Shown in pieces: positions 49,613-60,426 of a stretch of 64,000 nucleotides of DNA (positions within the stretch are counted from its first letter, which is position 1; every line of letters begins with the position of its first letter). Origin of the DNA: Paraglaciecola sp. T6c (GTDB lineage: Bacteria > Pseudomonadota > Gammaproteobacteria > Enterobacterales > Alteromonadaceae). Location of the stretch: the NCBI RefSeq assembly GCF_000014225.1, contig NC_008228.1:2976001-3040000 (forward strand), given 5' to 3'. The position numbers and the translations under genes are program-made. The notes under the pieces were generated by a model. The model did no database searches and was not told where the DNA came from. It saw only the letters and a list, made by a program, of their open reading frames with translations.

Positions 49613-49643
49613 CAAAACCGCTTCAATTGAAGCGGTTTTTTTA
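49613..49643 (+). terminator. Terminator after fadE
   Basis: AAAACCGCTTCAATTGAAGCGGTTTTTTT hairpin, 36 nt after the fadE stop, with seven Ts. Confidence 0.88.
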
Positions 49644-49720
49644 TAGGTGGAATTTACTTAGAAATAACCTCTACCTCTATTAATCAAATGAATATCAGCT
49701 AGGGCGGGAATTTCAGGTAT

Positions 49721-49756
49721 AAAAAATCCGCTACCTAGCATGCTAGGTAGCGGAGT
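49721..49756 (-). terminator. Terminator of the pheST-ihfA end
   Basis: Perfect 28-bp palindrome TCCGCTACCTAGCA and its complement (49727-49754), preceded on the plus strand by AAAAAA (T-run in the minus direction). It closes the thrS-to-ihfA transcript 24 nt after the ihfA stop. Confidence 0.85.
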
Positions 49757-49778
49757 AATTATTAAAACCGACTCCGTA

Positions 49779-50075
49779 TTACTCAGTCGGTTTTGTATTC
49801 TCTACGCGGCTTTTGAGCTTTTGACCAGGTCGAAATGTGACTACGCGTCTCGCCTTAATAGGGATATCTTCACCCGTTTTAGGGTTGCGCCCTGGTCGTT
49901 CACTCTTTTGTCGTAAATCAAAGTTACCAAAACCAGATAGCTTAACTTGCTCACCTGATTCCAATGCCTCACGGACCTCTTCGAAAAATGCTTCAACAAG
50001 ATCTTTGGCATCTCTCTTGTTCATGCCCAACTTTTCAAATAAATGTTCCGCCATTTCGGCTTTGGTTAACGCCAT
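49779..50075 (-). CDS. ihfA: Integration host factor subunit alpha
   Basis: Partner of IhfB. HU fold of 98 aa with [21 protein letters not shown], the beta-arm [21 protein letters not shown] and [13 protein letters not shown]. The ATG at 50075 is preferred to a TTG at 50084. It is the last gene of the thrS-infC-rpmI-rplT-pheS-pheT-ihfA series, 5 nt after the pheT stop. Confidence 0.97.
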   Translation of the reverse strand: MALTKAEMAEHLFEKLGMNKRDAKDLVEAFFEEVREALESGEQVKLSGFGNFDLRQKSERPGRNPKTGEDIPIKARRVVTFRPGQKLKSRVENTKPTE

Positions 50076-50080
50076 ATCCG

Positions 50081-52468
50081 TCAATCCCTCAATGTAGCCC
50101 CAAATTGCTCTGACAGTTTAGTCAGAATACCATCGACCACGGCTTGAATTTCAGCTTCTTCAAGCGTTCTTGCCATGTCTTGTAAAGTCAATGAAATAGC
50201 CAAACTCTTAAACCCTGGCTCGATGCCTTTACCTCGATAGATGTCGAACAAGTTTAGGCCAACTAGTTGATTTGCGCCAAATTTTTGGATGCAATCTAAA
50301 ATTTCACCAACGACTTTATCATCGTCTACAACGATTGCAATGTCACGTCGATTTGCAGGAAATTTCGATATTTCTTTCGCTTCAGGTAACTTTTTCTCTC
50401 CAAAAGCGGCAATTTCCAGCTCAAATACGAAAACTCGACCATTTAACCCCAGTAATTTCTCGAATTTAGGATGTACGGCACCCATCACGCCAATAAAAAC
50501 ATCATCACGGTAAATTGCGGCGCTTTGTCCTGGATGAAGCGCACTATGCTCTGTCGCTTCGAAACGGAATACGTCAATAGGAGCAATAAGGCTGAGCAAA
50601 GCTTCAACATCCGCTTTAGCATCGAAAAAGTCTACCGCTTTATCTGCTCGATCCCAATTGGCGTCGTGTAAATTGCCTGCTATTACACCGGAGAAAACTG
50701 TCTCTTGACGCACGCCCATCTTTTCAGATGCATCAGGAATAAAACGTAAACCTGACTCAAACAAGCGAACCCGCGCTTGTTGGCGCTTTTGGTTATAAGA
50801 AACGGCTTGCAGCAATCCTGTCCAGGCGCTTACTCGCATGGCTGACATATCAGCAGAGATTGGGTGCGGTAATACGATAGCGTCAATTTCAGGGTATAAT
50901 TTACTCTGTACTTTAGGATCAACGAACGAGTACGTAATAGCTTCTTGGTAATCGCGGTTGGTCAGCGTCAGTTTGAGTTCGTTCACATCAAGCGCTTGCT
51001 CTTTTCGACCTGACATTCTTAACTCTGCGCTAGGCGCCACATTAGGAATGTTGTTATAACCGTAGACACGAGCGATCTCTTCTATCAAGTCTTCCTCAAT
51101 CGCGATATCAAAACGATAAGCAGGCACTTTTACTTGCCATTGCCCGTTCGACTCATCGGCGTCTAGCCCTAAGCGCATCAAAATATCACTGACTACGCTC
51201 GCTTCGATTTCAATACCCAACACACGCGTTAAACGTGCAGCGCGGAGCACCACATCTTTAACTGGCGGGATGTATTGTTCGTCAATCGCTTCTACGATAG
51301 GGCCCGCTTCACCACCTACTATCTCAAGCAGTAAAGCCGTTGCACGTTCCATTGCTTGGCGTTGCATTTGAGGATCGACACCGCGCTCGTATCGATGTGA
51401 TGCGTCAGTATGTAACCCATACTGGCGCGCTTTACCCATAATTGCGTCTGGCGCGAAAAACGCACTTTCTAAAAATATATTTTTACTATTAGAGGTAACA
51501 CCAGAATCGAGTCCACCGAAGATACCTGCCATAGCAAGCGCCTTATCCTGATCCGCAATGACCAAGGTGTTATCTTTTAACGTAACCTTAGTTTCATCTA
51601 ATAATACCAACTCTTCATCTTGTTTCGCCATACGCACAACGATGTCACCAGACAACATGTCGTTATCAAATGCATGCATTGGGTGGCCGAGCTCTAACAA
51701 TACAAAGTTAGTTACATCCACCACAGCATCAATACTACGCACACCACTGCGACGGAGCTTTTCTTGCAGCCACAAAGGTGAAGGAGCATTTACATCAATA
51801 CCTTTAATAACGCGTCCTAAATAACGTGGGCACGCTTGTGGTGCTGCAAGTGAAATACCCCTAGTGTCAGCAACACTCGCTGCCGTTTCTGGGTAAACGG
51901 GCATATCCACATTGCTTTGATTCAGCACGCCCACTTCACGAGCAAGGCCGCGCATGCCCAAGCAATCTGCGCGATTCGGTGTTAAATCAACTTCAATCGT
52001 GACATCATTCAAATCAAGATATTCGCGAATATCCTGACCTATAGGTGCGTCCGCTGGTAATTCAACAATACCATCATGGTCATCGGAAATGCCGAGCTCT
52101 GAAAAGCTACATAACATGCCGAATGAAGGCTGCCCACGTAATTTCGCTTTCTTAATTTTAAAGTTACCAGGTAATACTGCGCCGACTTTCGCCACAGCCA
52201 CTTTTAAACCCTGACGGCAGTTCGGCGCACCGCATACGATATCGATTAACTCATCATCGCCAACGTTAATTTTTGTTACTTGCAGCTTATCTGCATCTGG
52301 ATGTTGGCCGCATTCAACCACTTCACCCACGACTACGCCACTGAACTCACCGGCGACAGGCTCAACACCGTCTACTTCAAGGCCAGCCATAGTAATTTGA
52401 TCTGCAAGCTGCTGTGTAGAGATATCAGGGTTTACCCATTCTCTTAGCCACTTTTCACTGAATTTCAT
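50081..52468 (-). CDS. pheT: Phenylalanyl-tRNA synthetase beta subunit
   Basis: 795-aa beta subunit of the heterotetramer; binds tRNA and edits Tyr-tRNA-Phe. N-terminal tRNA-binding EMAP/OB domain ([20 protein letters not shown]), the B3/B4 editing domain with [13 protein letters not shown] and [19 protein letters not shown]5 and the catalytic-like core, and a C-terminal anticodon-binding B8 domain ([14 protein letters not shown]). It lies 12 nt downstream of pheS. Confidence 0.97.
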   Translation of the reverse strand: MKFSEKWLREWVNPDISTQQLADQITMAGLEVDGVEPVAGEFSGVVVGEVVECGQHPDADKLQVTKINVGDDELIDIVCGAPNCRQGLKVAVAKVGAVLPGNFKIKKAKLRGQPSFGMLCSFSELGISDDHDGIVELPADAPIGQDIREYLDLNDVTIEVDLTPNRADCLGMRGLAREVGVLNQSNVDMPVYPETAASVADTRGISLAAPQACPRYLGRVIKGIDVNAPSPLWLQEKLRRSGVRSIDAVVDVTNFVLLELGHPMHAFDNDMLSGDIVVRMAKQDEELVLLDETKVTLKDNTLVIADQDKALAMAGIFGGLDSGVTSNSKNIFLESAFFAPDAIMGKARQYGLHTDASHRYERGVDPQMQRQAMERATALLLEIVGGEAGPIVEAIDEQYIPPVKDVVLRAARLTRVLGIEIEASVVSDILMRLGLDADESNGQWQVKVPAYRFDIAIEEDLIEEIARVYGYNNIPNVAPSAELRMSGRKEQALDVNELKLTLTNRDYQEAITYSFVDPKVQSKLYPEIDAIVLPHPISADMSAMRVSAWTGLLQAVSYNQKRQQARVRLFESGLRFIPDASEKMGVRQETVFSGVIAGNLHDANWDRADKAVDFFDAKADVEALLSLIAPIDVFRFEATEHSALHPGQSAAIYRDDVFIGVMGAVHPKFEKLLGLNGRVFVFELEIAAFGEKKLPEAKEISKFPANRRDIAIVVDDDKVVGEILDCIQKFGANQLVGLNLFDIYRGKGIEPGFKSLAISLTLQDMARTLEEAEIQAVVDGILTKLSEQFGATLRD

Positions 52469-52480
52469 ACTTTCTCGCCC

Positions 52481-53563
<1,083 letters not shown>

Positions 53564-53691
53564 TCAGGCTAGATGCAATTACCGGAAAGTACGGATATTA
53601 AACGCTTTTTCATTGATTTATTGTAAACAAGGAGAGTTATTACACGCAGGATCGTGAAGGTAAGTTTGATTAAACAGAGATTAAATTCCAA

Positions 53692-53726
53692 ACAAAAAAA
53701 AACGGCGAGCATCCGGCTCGCCGTTC
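53692..53726 (-). terminator. Terminator between rplT and pheS
   Basis: AACGGCGAGC-CGGAT-GCTCGCCGTTTTTTTTTG on the minus strand, about 33-67 nt after rplT. It probably ends or attenuates the thrS-infC-rpmI-rplT transcript before pheS. Confidence 0.85.
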
Positions 53727-53758
53727 TTCGAAAGAACTTAAACTTAATTGTTAATTAA

Positions 53759-54115
53759 TTAAGCTAATGCACCTTTAGCGGCATCTACTAATGCGCTAAA
53801 TGCGTTTTTGTCATGTACTGCGATGTCAGCCAAAATCTTACGATCGATTTCAACAGACGCCTTCTTAAGACCGTTAATGAAACGGCTGTAAGACATACCA
53901 TTTTGACGCGCCGCAGCATTGATACGAGCAATCCACAATTGACGGAATTGACGTTTCTTTTGACGACGGTCACGGTAAGCGTATTGACCAGCTTTTGTTA
54001 CTGCTTGAACAGCAACGCGATAAACTCGACTACGAGCTCCGTAATAACCTTTGGCTTGCTTTAGTACCTTTTTGTGACGGGCACGTGCAACAACACCACG
54101 TTTTACTCTTGCCAT
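53759..54115 (-). CDS. rplT: 50S ribosomal protein L20
   Basis: 118-aa ribosomal protein with [34 protein letters not shown] and [19 protein letters not shown]. Needed for early 50S assembly. In E. coli it represses rpmI-rplT translation; a leader of about 117 nt upstream of rpmI (54329-54445) could hold such a site. Fifteen bases separate it from rpmI. Confidence 0.98.
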   Translation of the reverse strand: MARVKRGVVARARHKKVLKQAKGYYGARSRVYRVAVQAVTKAGQYAYRDRRQKKRQFRQLWIARINAAARQNGMSYSRFINGLKKASVEIDRKILADIAVHDKNAFSALVDAAKGALA

Positions 54116-54130
54116 ATTCTAAATCCTCTC

Positions 54131-54328
54131 TTAAACGTAAGGTAACATGCGTTGAATCAACGCTGTGTCAGCTACATGGGCCAATTTCTTGCCACGAAGG
54201 TGACGTTTACGCTTAGAGCTCTTTTTAGTCAAAATATGACGCAAGTGAGACTGCTTGCTTTTGAAGCGACCTGAAGCGGTTTTTCTAAAACGCTTGGCGG
54301 CTCCACGGTTTGTTTTCATTTTAGGCAT
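54131..54328 (-). CDS. rpmI: 50S ribosomal protein L35
   Basis: 65-aa basic protein [20 protein letters not shown], with [20 protein letters not shown] and [10 protein letters not shown]. Between infC and rplT, the universal order. GGAG precedes the ATG. Confidence 0.98.
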   Translation of the reverse strand: MPKMKTNRGAAKRFRKTASGRFKSKQSHLRHILTKKSSKRKRHLRGKKLAHVADTALIQRMLPYV

Positions 54329-54445
54329 TGCTAAAACTCCGCATTGTTAATGACTAAACTGCTTTGCAGAAACAGTAAGTCGTAGTTACATAGTGTGTAA
54401 TAAGGTGAGCTAGGGTGCAGTTCCCTGACTACTTGTAGACCTTAA

Positions 54446-54988
54446 TTACTTCTTAATTGGGGCGAGCACCATGATCATCTGACGACCTTCAACCCGGTTA
54501 GGGAAGGATTCGCAGTTGGCAATGTCTTCTAAATCAACTTTAACGCGATTAAGTAGATCAATACCGATATCTTGATGAGCCATTTCACGGCCGCGGAAGC
54601 GGATCGTTACTTTAGCCTTATCACCACCTTCTAGAAAGCGACGCAGGTTGCGCAGTTTTACCTGGTAATCGCCTTCATCAGTGCCAGGGCGAAATTTAAT
54701 CTCCTTGACCTGAATTTGCTTTTGTTTCTTCTTTTGCTCTTTCTGAGCTTTACTCTTTTCGAAGATGAATTTTCCGTAATCCATTACCTTACATACAGGC
54801 GGTTCTGCATTAGGGCTAATTTCAACCAAATCTAAATTAGATTGCTCAGCCGTCTCGAGAGCTTCAGTGATTGATACAACGCCAATCTGCTCCCCATCCT
54901 TTCCAACCAAACGAACTTCATTTACTGTAATTTCTTCGTTAATACGAGCTTTGCCCGAATCTTTAGCCTTAATGTTAGCGCCTTTAAT
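54446..54988 (-). CDS. infC: Translation initiation factor IF-3, AUU start
   Basis: Fidelity factor that dissociates 70S ribosomes and checks the start codon. Read from an ATT at 54988 it is 180 aa and in frame with the stop, giving N-terminal [20 protein letters not shown]. The ATG/GTG-initiated frame from 54910 would miss this part. A GGAGG sits about 8 nt before the ATT. In E. coli infC also begins with AUU, through which IF3 represses its own translation. Family segments VDLVEIS-like [16 protein letters not shown] and [16 protein letters not shown] are present. Confidence 0.94.
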   Translation of the reverse strand: MKGANIKAKDSGKARINEEITVNEVRLVGKDGEQIGVVSITEALETAEQSNLDLVEISPNAEPPVCKVMDYGKFIFEKSKAQKEQKKKQKQIQVKEIKFRPGTDEGDYQVKLRNLRRFLEGGDKAKVTIRFRGREMAHQDIGIDLLNRVKVDLEDIANCESFPNRVEGRQMIMVLAPIKK

Positions 54989-55008
54989 ATGTTATTCCTC
55001 CACGAAAT

Positions 55009-56925
55009 TTACTGAATTTGTTTGCTTTTGATCTGTTCACAAGCCAATTCAATGAAAGCATCGACCGACATCTTACCAAGATCATCGCCTTTGCGTGAAC
55101 GTACTGCTATTTCGCCAGCTTCAATTTCTTTATCACCAACGACAAGCAAATACGGGACACGCCTAAGCGTGTGCTCGCGGATTTTAAAGCCTATCTTCTC
55201 ATTTCTCAAGTCTGACTTGGCTCTAATTCCAATTTCTTTTAGTTTTTTCACTACTTTTTGCGCATATTCGCTCTGATTATCAGTAATATTCATCACAACT
55301 GCTTGAGTAGGGGCTAACCAAAGTGGGAAGAAGCCTGAATACTCTTCAATCAAAATTCCAATAAAACGCTCAAGTGAACCTAAAATTGCACGGTGGATCA
55401 TAACCGGCACTTTACGTTCACCATCTTCAGCGACATAGGTTGAACCTAAACGACCAGGCATTGAGAAGTCCAACTGGACTGTGCCACACTGCCACGCTCT
55501 ATCGAGGCAATCGTGCAATGTGAATTCTATCTTGGGACCATAGAATGCACCCTCGCCCGGCAAATATTGAAAATCAATCCCCTTTGACGTGAGTGCTTCT
55601 GCCAGTTCTTTTTCTGCTTTGTCCCATACTTCATCACTGCCCACTCGTTTTTCAGGACGAGTAGAGAGTTTTACAGAGATGTTCTCGAAACCGAATATTT
55701 TGTAGATTTCATAAACTGAATCAATACATCCACCTACTTCTGCCAATATTTGGTCATCGGTACAGAATATATGTGCATCATCTTGGGTAAAACCACGCAC
55801 ACGCATCAAGCCATGTAACGCACCAGATGGCTCGTTACGGTGACAACAGCCAAACTCGGCCATGCGCAACGGCAAATCACGATATGATTTAAGACCTTGA
55901 TTAAAGATTTGTACGTGGCCTGGGCAGTTCATCGGCTTAACCGCATATTCACGCTTTTCTGATGTGGTAGTGAACATGTTTTCAGCGTACTTATCCCAGT
56001 GACCTGATTTCTCCCATAAAGAGCGGTCCATCATCAAAGGGGCTTTGACTTCATCGTATTCGTATTCACGTAATTTGCTGCGCACGAATTTCTCAAGCTC
56101 TGTGTATATGCTCCAACCATCGTTGTGCCAAAACACCATGCCAGGCGCTTCTTCTTGCCAATGGAATAAATCCAGCGCTTTACCAATTTTGCGGTGATCG
56201 CGCTTTTCAGCTTCTTCTAAACGATTCAAGTAAGCTTTAAGTTGTTTTTTATCAGCCCAAGCGGTGCCGTAAATTCGTTGCAACATTTTATTGTCGCTAT
56301 CGCCACGCCAATAGGCACCAGCCACTTTCATTAGTTTAAAGTGCTGGCAAAAACGCATGTTAGGTACGTGTGGCCCGCGGCACATGTCCACGTACTCTTC
56401 ATGATGATACAAACCAGGCGTAGCATCTTTTGGAATGTTCTCGTCTAGGATCTGCAGTTTATACTCTTCACCGCGTGCTTCAAATGTGTCTCTGGCTTCT
56501 TGCCAGCTAACGACTTTCTTAACCACATCGTAATTGGTTTTCGCCAATTCAAGCATGCGCTTTTCGAGCTTGACGAGATCTTCGTCGTTAAGAGAATGCT
56601 CCATATCAATGTCATAATAAAAGCCATTGTCAATCGTAGGACCAATCGCCATTTTGACGTCAGGCCATAATTGCTTGATTGCATGACCGATTAAATGCGC
56701 GCATGAGTGACGAATAATTTCTAAGCCATCGTCGTCTTTTGCAGTAATAATTTGCAACTGTGCGTCTTGCTCTATCAGGTCACACGCATCAACACGAACG
56801 CCGTCTACTTTTCCAGCTATGGTGGCTTTGGCTAAACCAGGGCCAATATCATTTGCCACGTCTAGTACTGAAACTGCGTTATCGAATTGGCGTTGACTGC
56901 CGTCGGGAAGTGTAATTATGGGCAT
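55009..56925 (-). CDS. thrS: Threonyl-tRNA synthetase
   Basis: Class II synthetase, 638 aa, start [15 protein letters not shown] at 56925 with AAGGA 6 nt upstream. N-terminal TGS domain, editing domain with [16 protein letters not shown] (HxxxH of the editing site) and [12 protein letters not shown]; catalytic motif 2 [15 protein letters not shown], and a C-terminal anticodon domain. The leader carries promoter and hairpins (56997-57094). It is the first gene of the thrS-infC-rpmI-rplT-pheS-pheT-ihfA series. Confidence 0.98.
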   Translation of the reverse strand: MPIITLPDGSQRQFDNAVSVLDVANDIGPGLAKATIAGKVDGVRVDACDLIEQDAQLQIITAKDDDGLEIIRHSCAHLIGHAIKQLWPDVKMAIGPTIDNGFYYDIDMEHSLNDEDLVKLEKRMLELAKTNYDVVKKVVSWQEARDTFEARGEEYKLQILDENIPKDATPGLYHHEEYVDMCRGPHVPNMRFCQHFKLMKVAGAYWRGDSDNKMLQRIYGTAWADKKQLKAYLNRLEEAEKRDHRKIGKALDLFHWQEEAPGMVFWHNDGWSIYTELEKFVRSKLREYEYDEVKAPLMMDRSLWEKSGHWDKYAENMFTTTSEKREYAVKPMNCPGHVQIFNQGLKSYRDLPLRMAEFGCCHRNEPSGALHGLMRVRGFTQDDAHIFCTDDQILAEVGGCIDSVYEIYKIFGFENISVKLSTRPEKRVGSDEVWDKAEKELAEALTSKGIDFQYLPGEGAFYGPKIEFTLHDCLDRAWQCGTVQLDFSMPGRLGSTYVAEDGERKVPVMIHRAILGSLERFIGILIEEYSGFFPLWLAPTQAVVMNITDNQSEYAQKVVKKLKEIGIRAKSDLRNEKIGFKIREHTLRRVPYLLVVGDKEIEAGEIAVRSRKGDDLGKMSVDAFIELACEQIKSKQIQ

Positions 56926-56996
56926 AATAATCCTTGTGCAGTGGTGACACCTACCAAGCGCCACATGCAAAATCTGAGTTGCGATTACATCGCGAT

Positions 56997-57060
56997 AAAA
57001 AATAAAAAAACACCTCTAATAGGTGTTTTGTCTGCTGTTCTGTTACGATCAAAACAGAAT
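56997..57060 (-). promoter_or_regulatory. Attenuator-like hairpins in the thrS leader
   Basis: On the minus strand, after the predicted start near 57058, comes a stem TTCTGTT/AACAGAA (57038-57059) and then a terminator-shaped hairpin AAACACCT-ATTAG-AGGTGTTT (57008-57028) followed by a T-rich run to 56997. The thrS ATG is about 70 nt further on. No other minus-strand gene lies upstream to be ended, so premature termination of thrS is the simplest reading. Confidence 0.6.
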
Positions 57061-57094
57061 CGGGATTATAACGAAATTTGTTCAAACTATGCAA
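57058..57094 (-). promoter_or_regulatory. Predicted thrS promoter
   Basis: Minus strand TTGCAT (57089-57094), 18-nt spacer and consensus TATAAT (57065-57070). The leader to the thrS ATG is about 133 nt. The -35 overlaps the start codon of the divergent START-domain gene at 57089. Confidence 0.65.
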
Positions 57095-57736
57095 TCGTCT
57101 TTCAGGCACTCTCTATTGGTAATATTTCTAAGTGCGAGCTTTTCTGAAGTCGGTCTTGCTCACGACCTGCTAGCTCAGCCTATTCTAGATTGGGAGCTTG
57201 CCACTACAAGCAACAATGTGGCCATTTACCAACAAGACACTGACAATGGCCACATCAAGGTGCGCGGTATAGTGCATGTTCATAATAGGCCTGAAGCATT
57301 TGTAGAATTGTTAGAACAAACACAGCTAGCACCGAAGTGGATAGCCCATAATCAAGCCGTCCATTTGCTCAAGGCAAACGAGAATGTTCGCTTAGTTCAC
57401 AGCAAATTCGACGCACCTTGGCCTATTAGGGACAGGGACATGGTGACTCAATCCATTACCTATGTTGAACAAGGTAATGTGTATATCGATATTGTCGATG
57501 CGAGTGAGAAACATCCAGAATTAGAGAATTTTGCGCGGATAAAAGGCGTAAGTGGTCGCTGGACACTCAATGCGCACGCCAATCGTTTCACCTATATTGA
57601 GTATCAGGGTCAAGCCAATCCCGGTGGCAATATTCCAATATGGTTAGCTAACCGTACTTTAATATCCTCCATTCGTGAAACGTTTGAAAATATAGTACAA
57701 CAGCTAGATAATCCCTCTTTAGTAGCACAAGATTAA
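57089..57736 (+). CDS. START-domain protein
   Basis: 215-aa protein with a signal peptide (SLLVIFLSASFSEVGLAHD) and a START/Bet v1-like lipid-binding fold, with DWELATTSNNVAIYQQD at the start and WPIRDRDMVTQSITYVEQGNVYIDI and YIEYQGQANPGGNIPIWLAN, as in StAR-related proteins. Ligand unknown. Start ATG at 57089 gives the signal peptide; a frame from 57023 is rejected. It is divergent from thrS. Confidence 0.8.
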   Translation: MQSSFRHSLLVIFLSASFSEVGLAHDLLAQPILDWELATTSNNVAIYQQDTDNGHIKVRGIVHVHNRPEAFVELLEQTQLAPKWIAHNQAVHLLKANENVRLVHSKFDAPWPIRDRDMVTQSITYVEQGNVYIDIVDASEKHPELENFARIKGVSGRWTLNAHANRFTYIEYQGQANPGGNIPIWLANRTLISSIRETFENIVQQLDNPSLVAQD

Positions 57737-57864
57737 CCGCCAAGCTAAATCAACAGGTGCCATTCCTGTATTTTACATGTGTAATACACCCAGCGATAAT
57801 AATATTAACGGTTAAAGTAAAACCTGAGATTGAGCGCCAATAATTACAGCCACCATGGAGCATT

Positions 57865-58608
57865 ATGTCAACCAAAGTTGCCTTTATTACCGGTAGTGCC
57901 AAGCGTATAGGTGCATCTACCGCCACCTACCTACATAACAAAGGGTTTAACATTGTGCTGCATTGCCATCACTCTGTATCCGAAGCCGAGACCTTACTAT
58001 TCAATCTTAACAGTCAAAGGGAACATTCCGCGCGTTTAGTGGTTGCTAACCTGTGCGAAATCGACAACTTAGGTTTACTAGCAGAGCAAGTGGTTGGCGC
58101 TTTTGGGCGCTTAGATGTGCTAGTCAATAATGCGTCTTCGTTTTACCCTACGCCCGTGGGTGATATCACGCAAAGCCACTGGCATGATTTATTTGGCAGT
58201 AATGTACAAGCGCCGTTGTTTTTAGCACAGCATCTAGCTGGGAATTTGACCGTTAATAAAGGAGTCATTATTAACATGGTTGATATTCATGCCGATAGGC
58301 CACTTCAACAGCACACTGTTTATAGCATGGCAAAGTCAGCACTGGTCACTATGACCAAGTCATTGGCCATTGAGTTAGCACCGGACATACGCGTTAACGC
58401 TGTTGCCCCTGGCGCAATTCTATGGCCCGAACAAGCGCTATCTGATGCTGACAAAAAACAGGTGTTGCAACAGATCCCTGCTAAAACCTTAGGCACACCA
58501 GAAGATATTGCTCAGGCTATCCATTATTTATGTGAAGCCAAATATGTGACAGGCCAGATCATTGCCGTGGATGGTGGGCGCAGTGTCGTGTCGAGCCATA
58601 AAGTTTGA
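57865..58608 (+). CDS. Pteridine reductase-like SDR
   Basis: 247-aa short-chain dehydrogenase. Cofactor loop TGSAKRIG fits the TGX3RXG form of PTR1-type pteridine reductases rather than the TGxxxGxG of most SDRs. Catalytic Tyr and Lys are in VYSMAKSALVTMTKS; NNASSFYPTPVG and GAILWPEQALSD agree. A FolM-like dihydromonapterin or dihydrofolate reductase role is likely but not certain. AGCC ACC upstream; ATGG start. Confidence 0.82.
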   Translation: MSTKVAFITGSAKRIGASTATYLHNKGFNIVLHCHHSVSEAETLLFNLNSQREHSARLVVANLCEIDNLGLLAEQVVGAFGRLDVLVNNASSFYPTPVGDITQSHWHDLFGSNVQAPLFLAQHLAGNLTVNKGVIINMVDIHADRPLQQHTVYSMAKSALVTMTKSLAIELAPDIRVNAVAPGAILWPEQALSDADKKQVLQQIPAKTLGTPEDIAQAIHYLCEAKYVTGQIIAVDGGRSVVSSHKV

Positions 58609-58644
58609 CCTAAAAAGATGACTTGGTGTCAGGCTACTCACTTC

Positions 58645-59658
58645 ATGCTTAACCGGCTCACAATAGTATTGGCCCTGACCATAGCGACGGTAGGATGCGG
58701 GCGAAACGACATCAGTCATACGATGAACCAATACCAAGAGCGGATAGCCAATGTATTAGACGCCCCGTTCAATGCCCCAATACCAATCAAAGCTTCAGCC
58801 TCGCTGGTCTACCCTAGCAAACGATTATTGGTAAATGTAATCAACCCACCTCAGTTGGACGTAAAGCAATTTTTTGCCTTAAAGAAATGTGACCTGAGTG
58901 TATTGATAGCCCAGCGAAACACCCCGTTAGGGCGTATACAACCACCCTCAGTACGCTACCTTTATGAGCGTGAAGTGGTTGAGTCGTTGTCACGCTGTAA
59001 GCTACTGATGCCAGAGTACAGCGCATTACTCGATGACTGGCTGGAGCATAAACTCACTGCCCTGCCATTGGTATGGGCAAATCTTATACAAACCAGTGAT
59101 GAAACCATTAATGCCTTTAGTAATAACAGTGATTTTTTTAACTCAGTAAGCTCCACCGAGCTACATACAACAAAAAGTGCTTTATCGTATTTACTCGACG
59201 CAAATAGCCAACTAAGCTCAGCGCCAAATAGCCAAGAATTGGAGCGCTATTTGTCCCAACTCTCAAAGTCGCACTTACCGGCCAAAACATGGCGAACCCA
59301 ATCGGTAATAAGAGAAGAATTAAATAGCACCACATTATGGTTACAAAAGCAGGACCTGTTTGAACAATGCAAGGATGGCCAACCAAGTCAGAAAATGAAG
59401 TATCTGAAAAACGTGTTTACCTTATTTTTTATCGAGAAAATTCAACCTATTGGCAGTGAACTAAACCGCGTGCATTATACGCTTTCACCGCTCTATCAAA
59501 AATTAAGTACAGAACCGAATTTAGCCCCGTCATTTCGCCAGTTTATCAACGCCCAAGGTGACGAGGGTTTTAACGCATATCAACTGGCGATGAAACACCA
59601 TGTGGAATTTTGGCAAACAATTTTTAAGCATTGTGGCATTTCACCTCGTGTAAACTAA
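58645..59658 (+). CDS. DUF3080 lipoprotein
   Basis: 337-aa protein with an N-terminal lipoprotein signal, MLNRLTIVLALTIATVGCGR, and Cys at residue 18. The rest resembles the DUF3080 family (LDVKQFFALKKCDLSVLIAQ, LGRIQPPSVRYLYEREVVE). A frame from 58618 adds nine residues ahead of the signal and is less likely. Function unknown. It follows the SDR by about 36 nt and converges on the exonuclease, overlapping it by 4 nt. Confidence 0.8.
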   Translation: MLNRLTIVLALTIATVGCGRNDISHTMNQYQERIANVLDAPFNAPIPIKASASLVYPSKRLLVNVINPPQLDVKQFFALKKCDLSVLIAQRNTPLGRIQPPSVRYLYEREVVESLSRCKLLMPEYSALLDDWLEHKLTALPLVWANLIQTSDETINAFSNNSDFFNSVSSTELHTTKSALSYLLDANSQLSSAPNSQELERYLSQLSKSHLPAKTWRTQSVIREELNSTTLWLQKQDLFEQCKDGQPSQKMKYLKNVFTLFFIEKIQPIGSELNRVHYTLSPLYQKLSTEPNLAPSFRQFINAQGDEGFNAYQLAMKHHVEFWQTIFKHCGISPRVN

Positions 59659-60410
59659 CACCAAATGGCAGAAATGGGTGACGTGTCATCTGGGTAATGT
59701 GTCGCCACTTGTGCTTGCAGCAGTTCTGCACATGCCAATGCATCGGTTAACGCATTATGCTGTCGATAATAAGGCAAACGATAGCGAGAGCGACAATCAG
59801 TGAGTCGAATGGACGGCGTTTTCTGCCCTAACAAACTGCGCAGAAATGTACGTTTTATAGTGCGGGAAAAGCGCGCTTCTAAAGCCATTGTATCGATACA
59901 CGGGAATACAATTTCCTCACCGATATAATGCTTTAACGCTGAATTTAAAAAACGGACTTCAATATCTTTGTGATGAGCCACCACCACTTTTCCCTGCAAG
60001 TGCTGCAATAGCTCATCCAAAACTCTGTTGAATGACGGTGCATCAGCCACATCGGAGTGGGTAATACCGTGGATCACCACCGACTTGGTTTTTAATTCAG
60101 TATCGGGTTTGATTATCCAGTGCTGCGCCTCTTGGCAACGTATGCGCTTCACTGTCATTGCCACCAAACCAATACTGACAATACTATCCGTTTTGGGATT
60201 TAAACCTGTGGTTTCAAAATCTAGTGCGACCAAAGGGGTCTCTGCGATAGGGGTATCTGCACTTATTGTCCCATGGGCGTAATACTGTTTAAGCGCAGGA
60301 TACTTTGCTTGTTTATGGCGTTTAGCAAACTCACCAGTCCAATTAACCCCTTTGCCGACAGGTTTATTATTTGGCGTATCCTGGAGCGCTTTTTTATCTA
60401 AATAAAACAT
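59655..60410 (-). CDS. DnaQ-like 3'-5' exonuclease
   Basis: 251-aa DEDDh exonuclease: ExoI VALDFETTGLNP, ExoII-type Asp in HHKDIEVRFLNSAL, and ExoIII HNALTDALACAELL with His-x4-Asp. It is downstream of the cNMP/CBS/DUF294 gene with a 16-nt gap, an arrangement recurrent in gammaproteobacteria. Substrate unknown; it is not the replicative DnaQ. Confidence 0.85.
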   Translation of the reverse strand: MFYLDKKALQDTPNNKPVGKGVNWTGEFAKRHKQAKYPALKQYYAHGTISADTPIAETPLVALDFETTGLNPKTDSIVSIGLVAMTVKRIRCQEAQHWIIKPDTELKTKSVVIHGITHSDVADAPSFNRVLDELLQHLQGKVVVAHHKDIEVRFLNSALKHYIGEEIVFPCIDTMALEARFSRTIKRTFLRSLLGQKTPSIRLTDCRSRYRLPYYRQHNALTDALACAELLQAQVATHYPDDTSPISAIWC

Positions 60411-60426
60411 CCAATGACCTTTTGCA

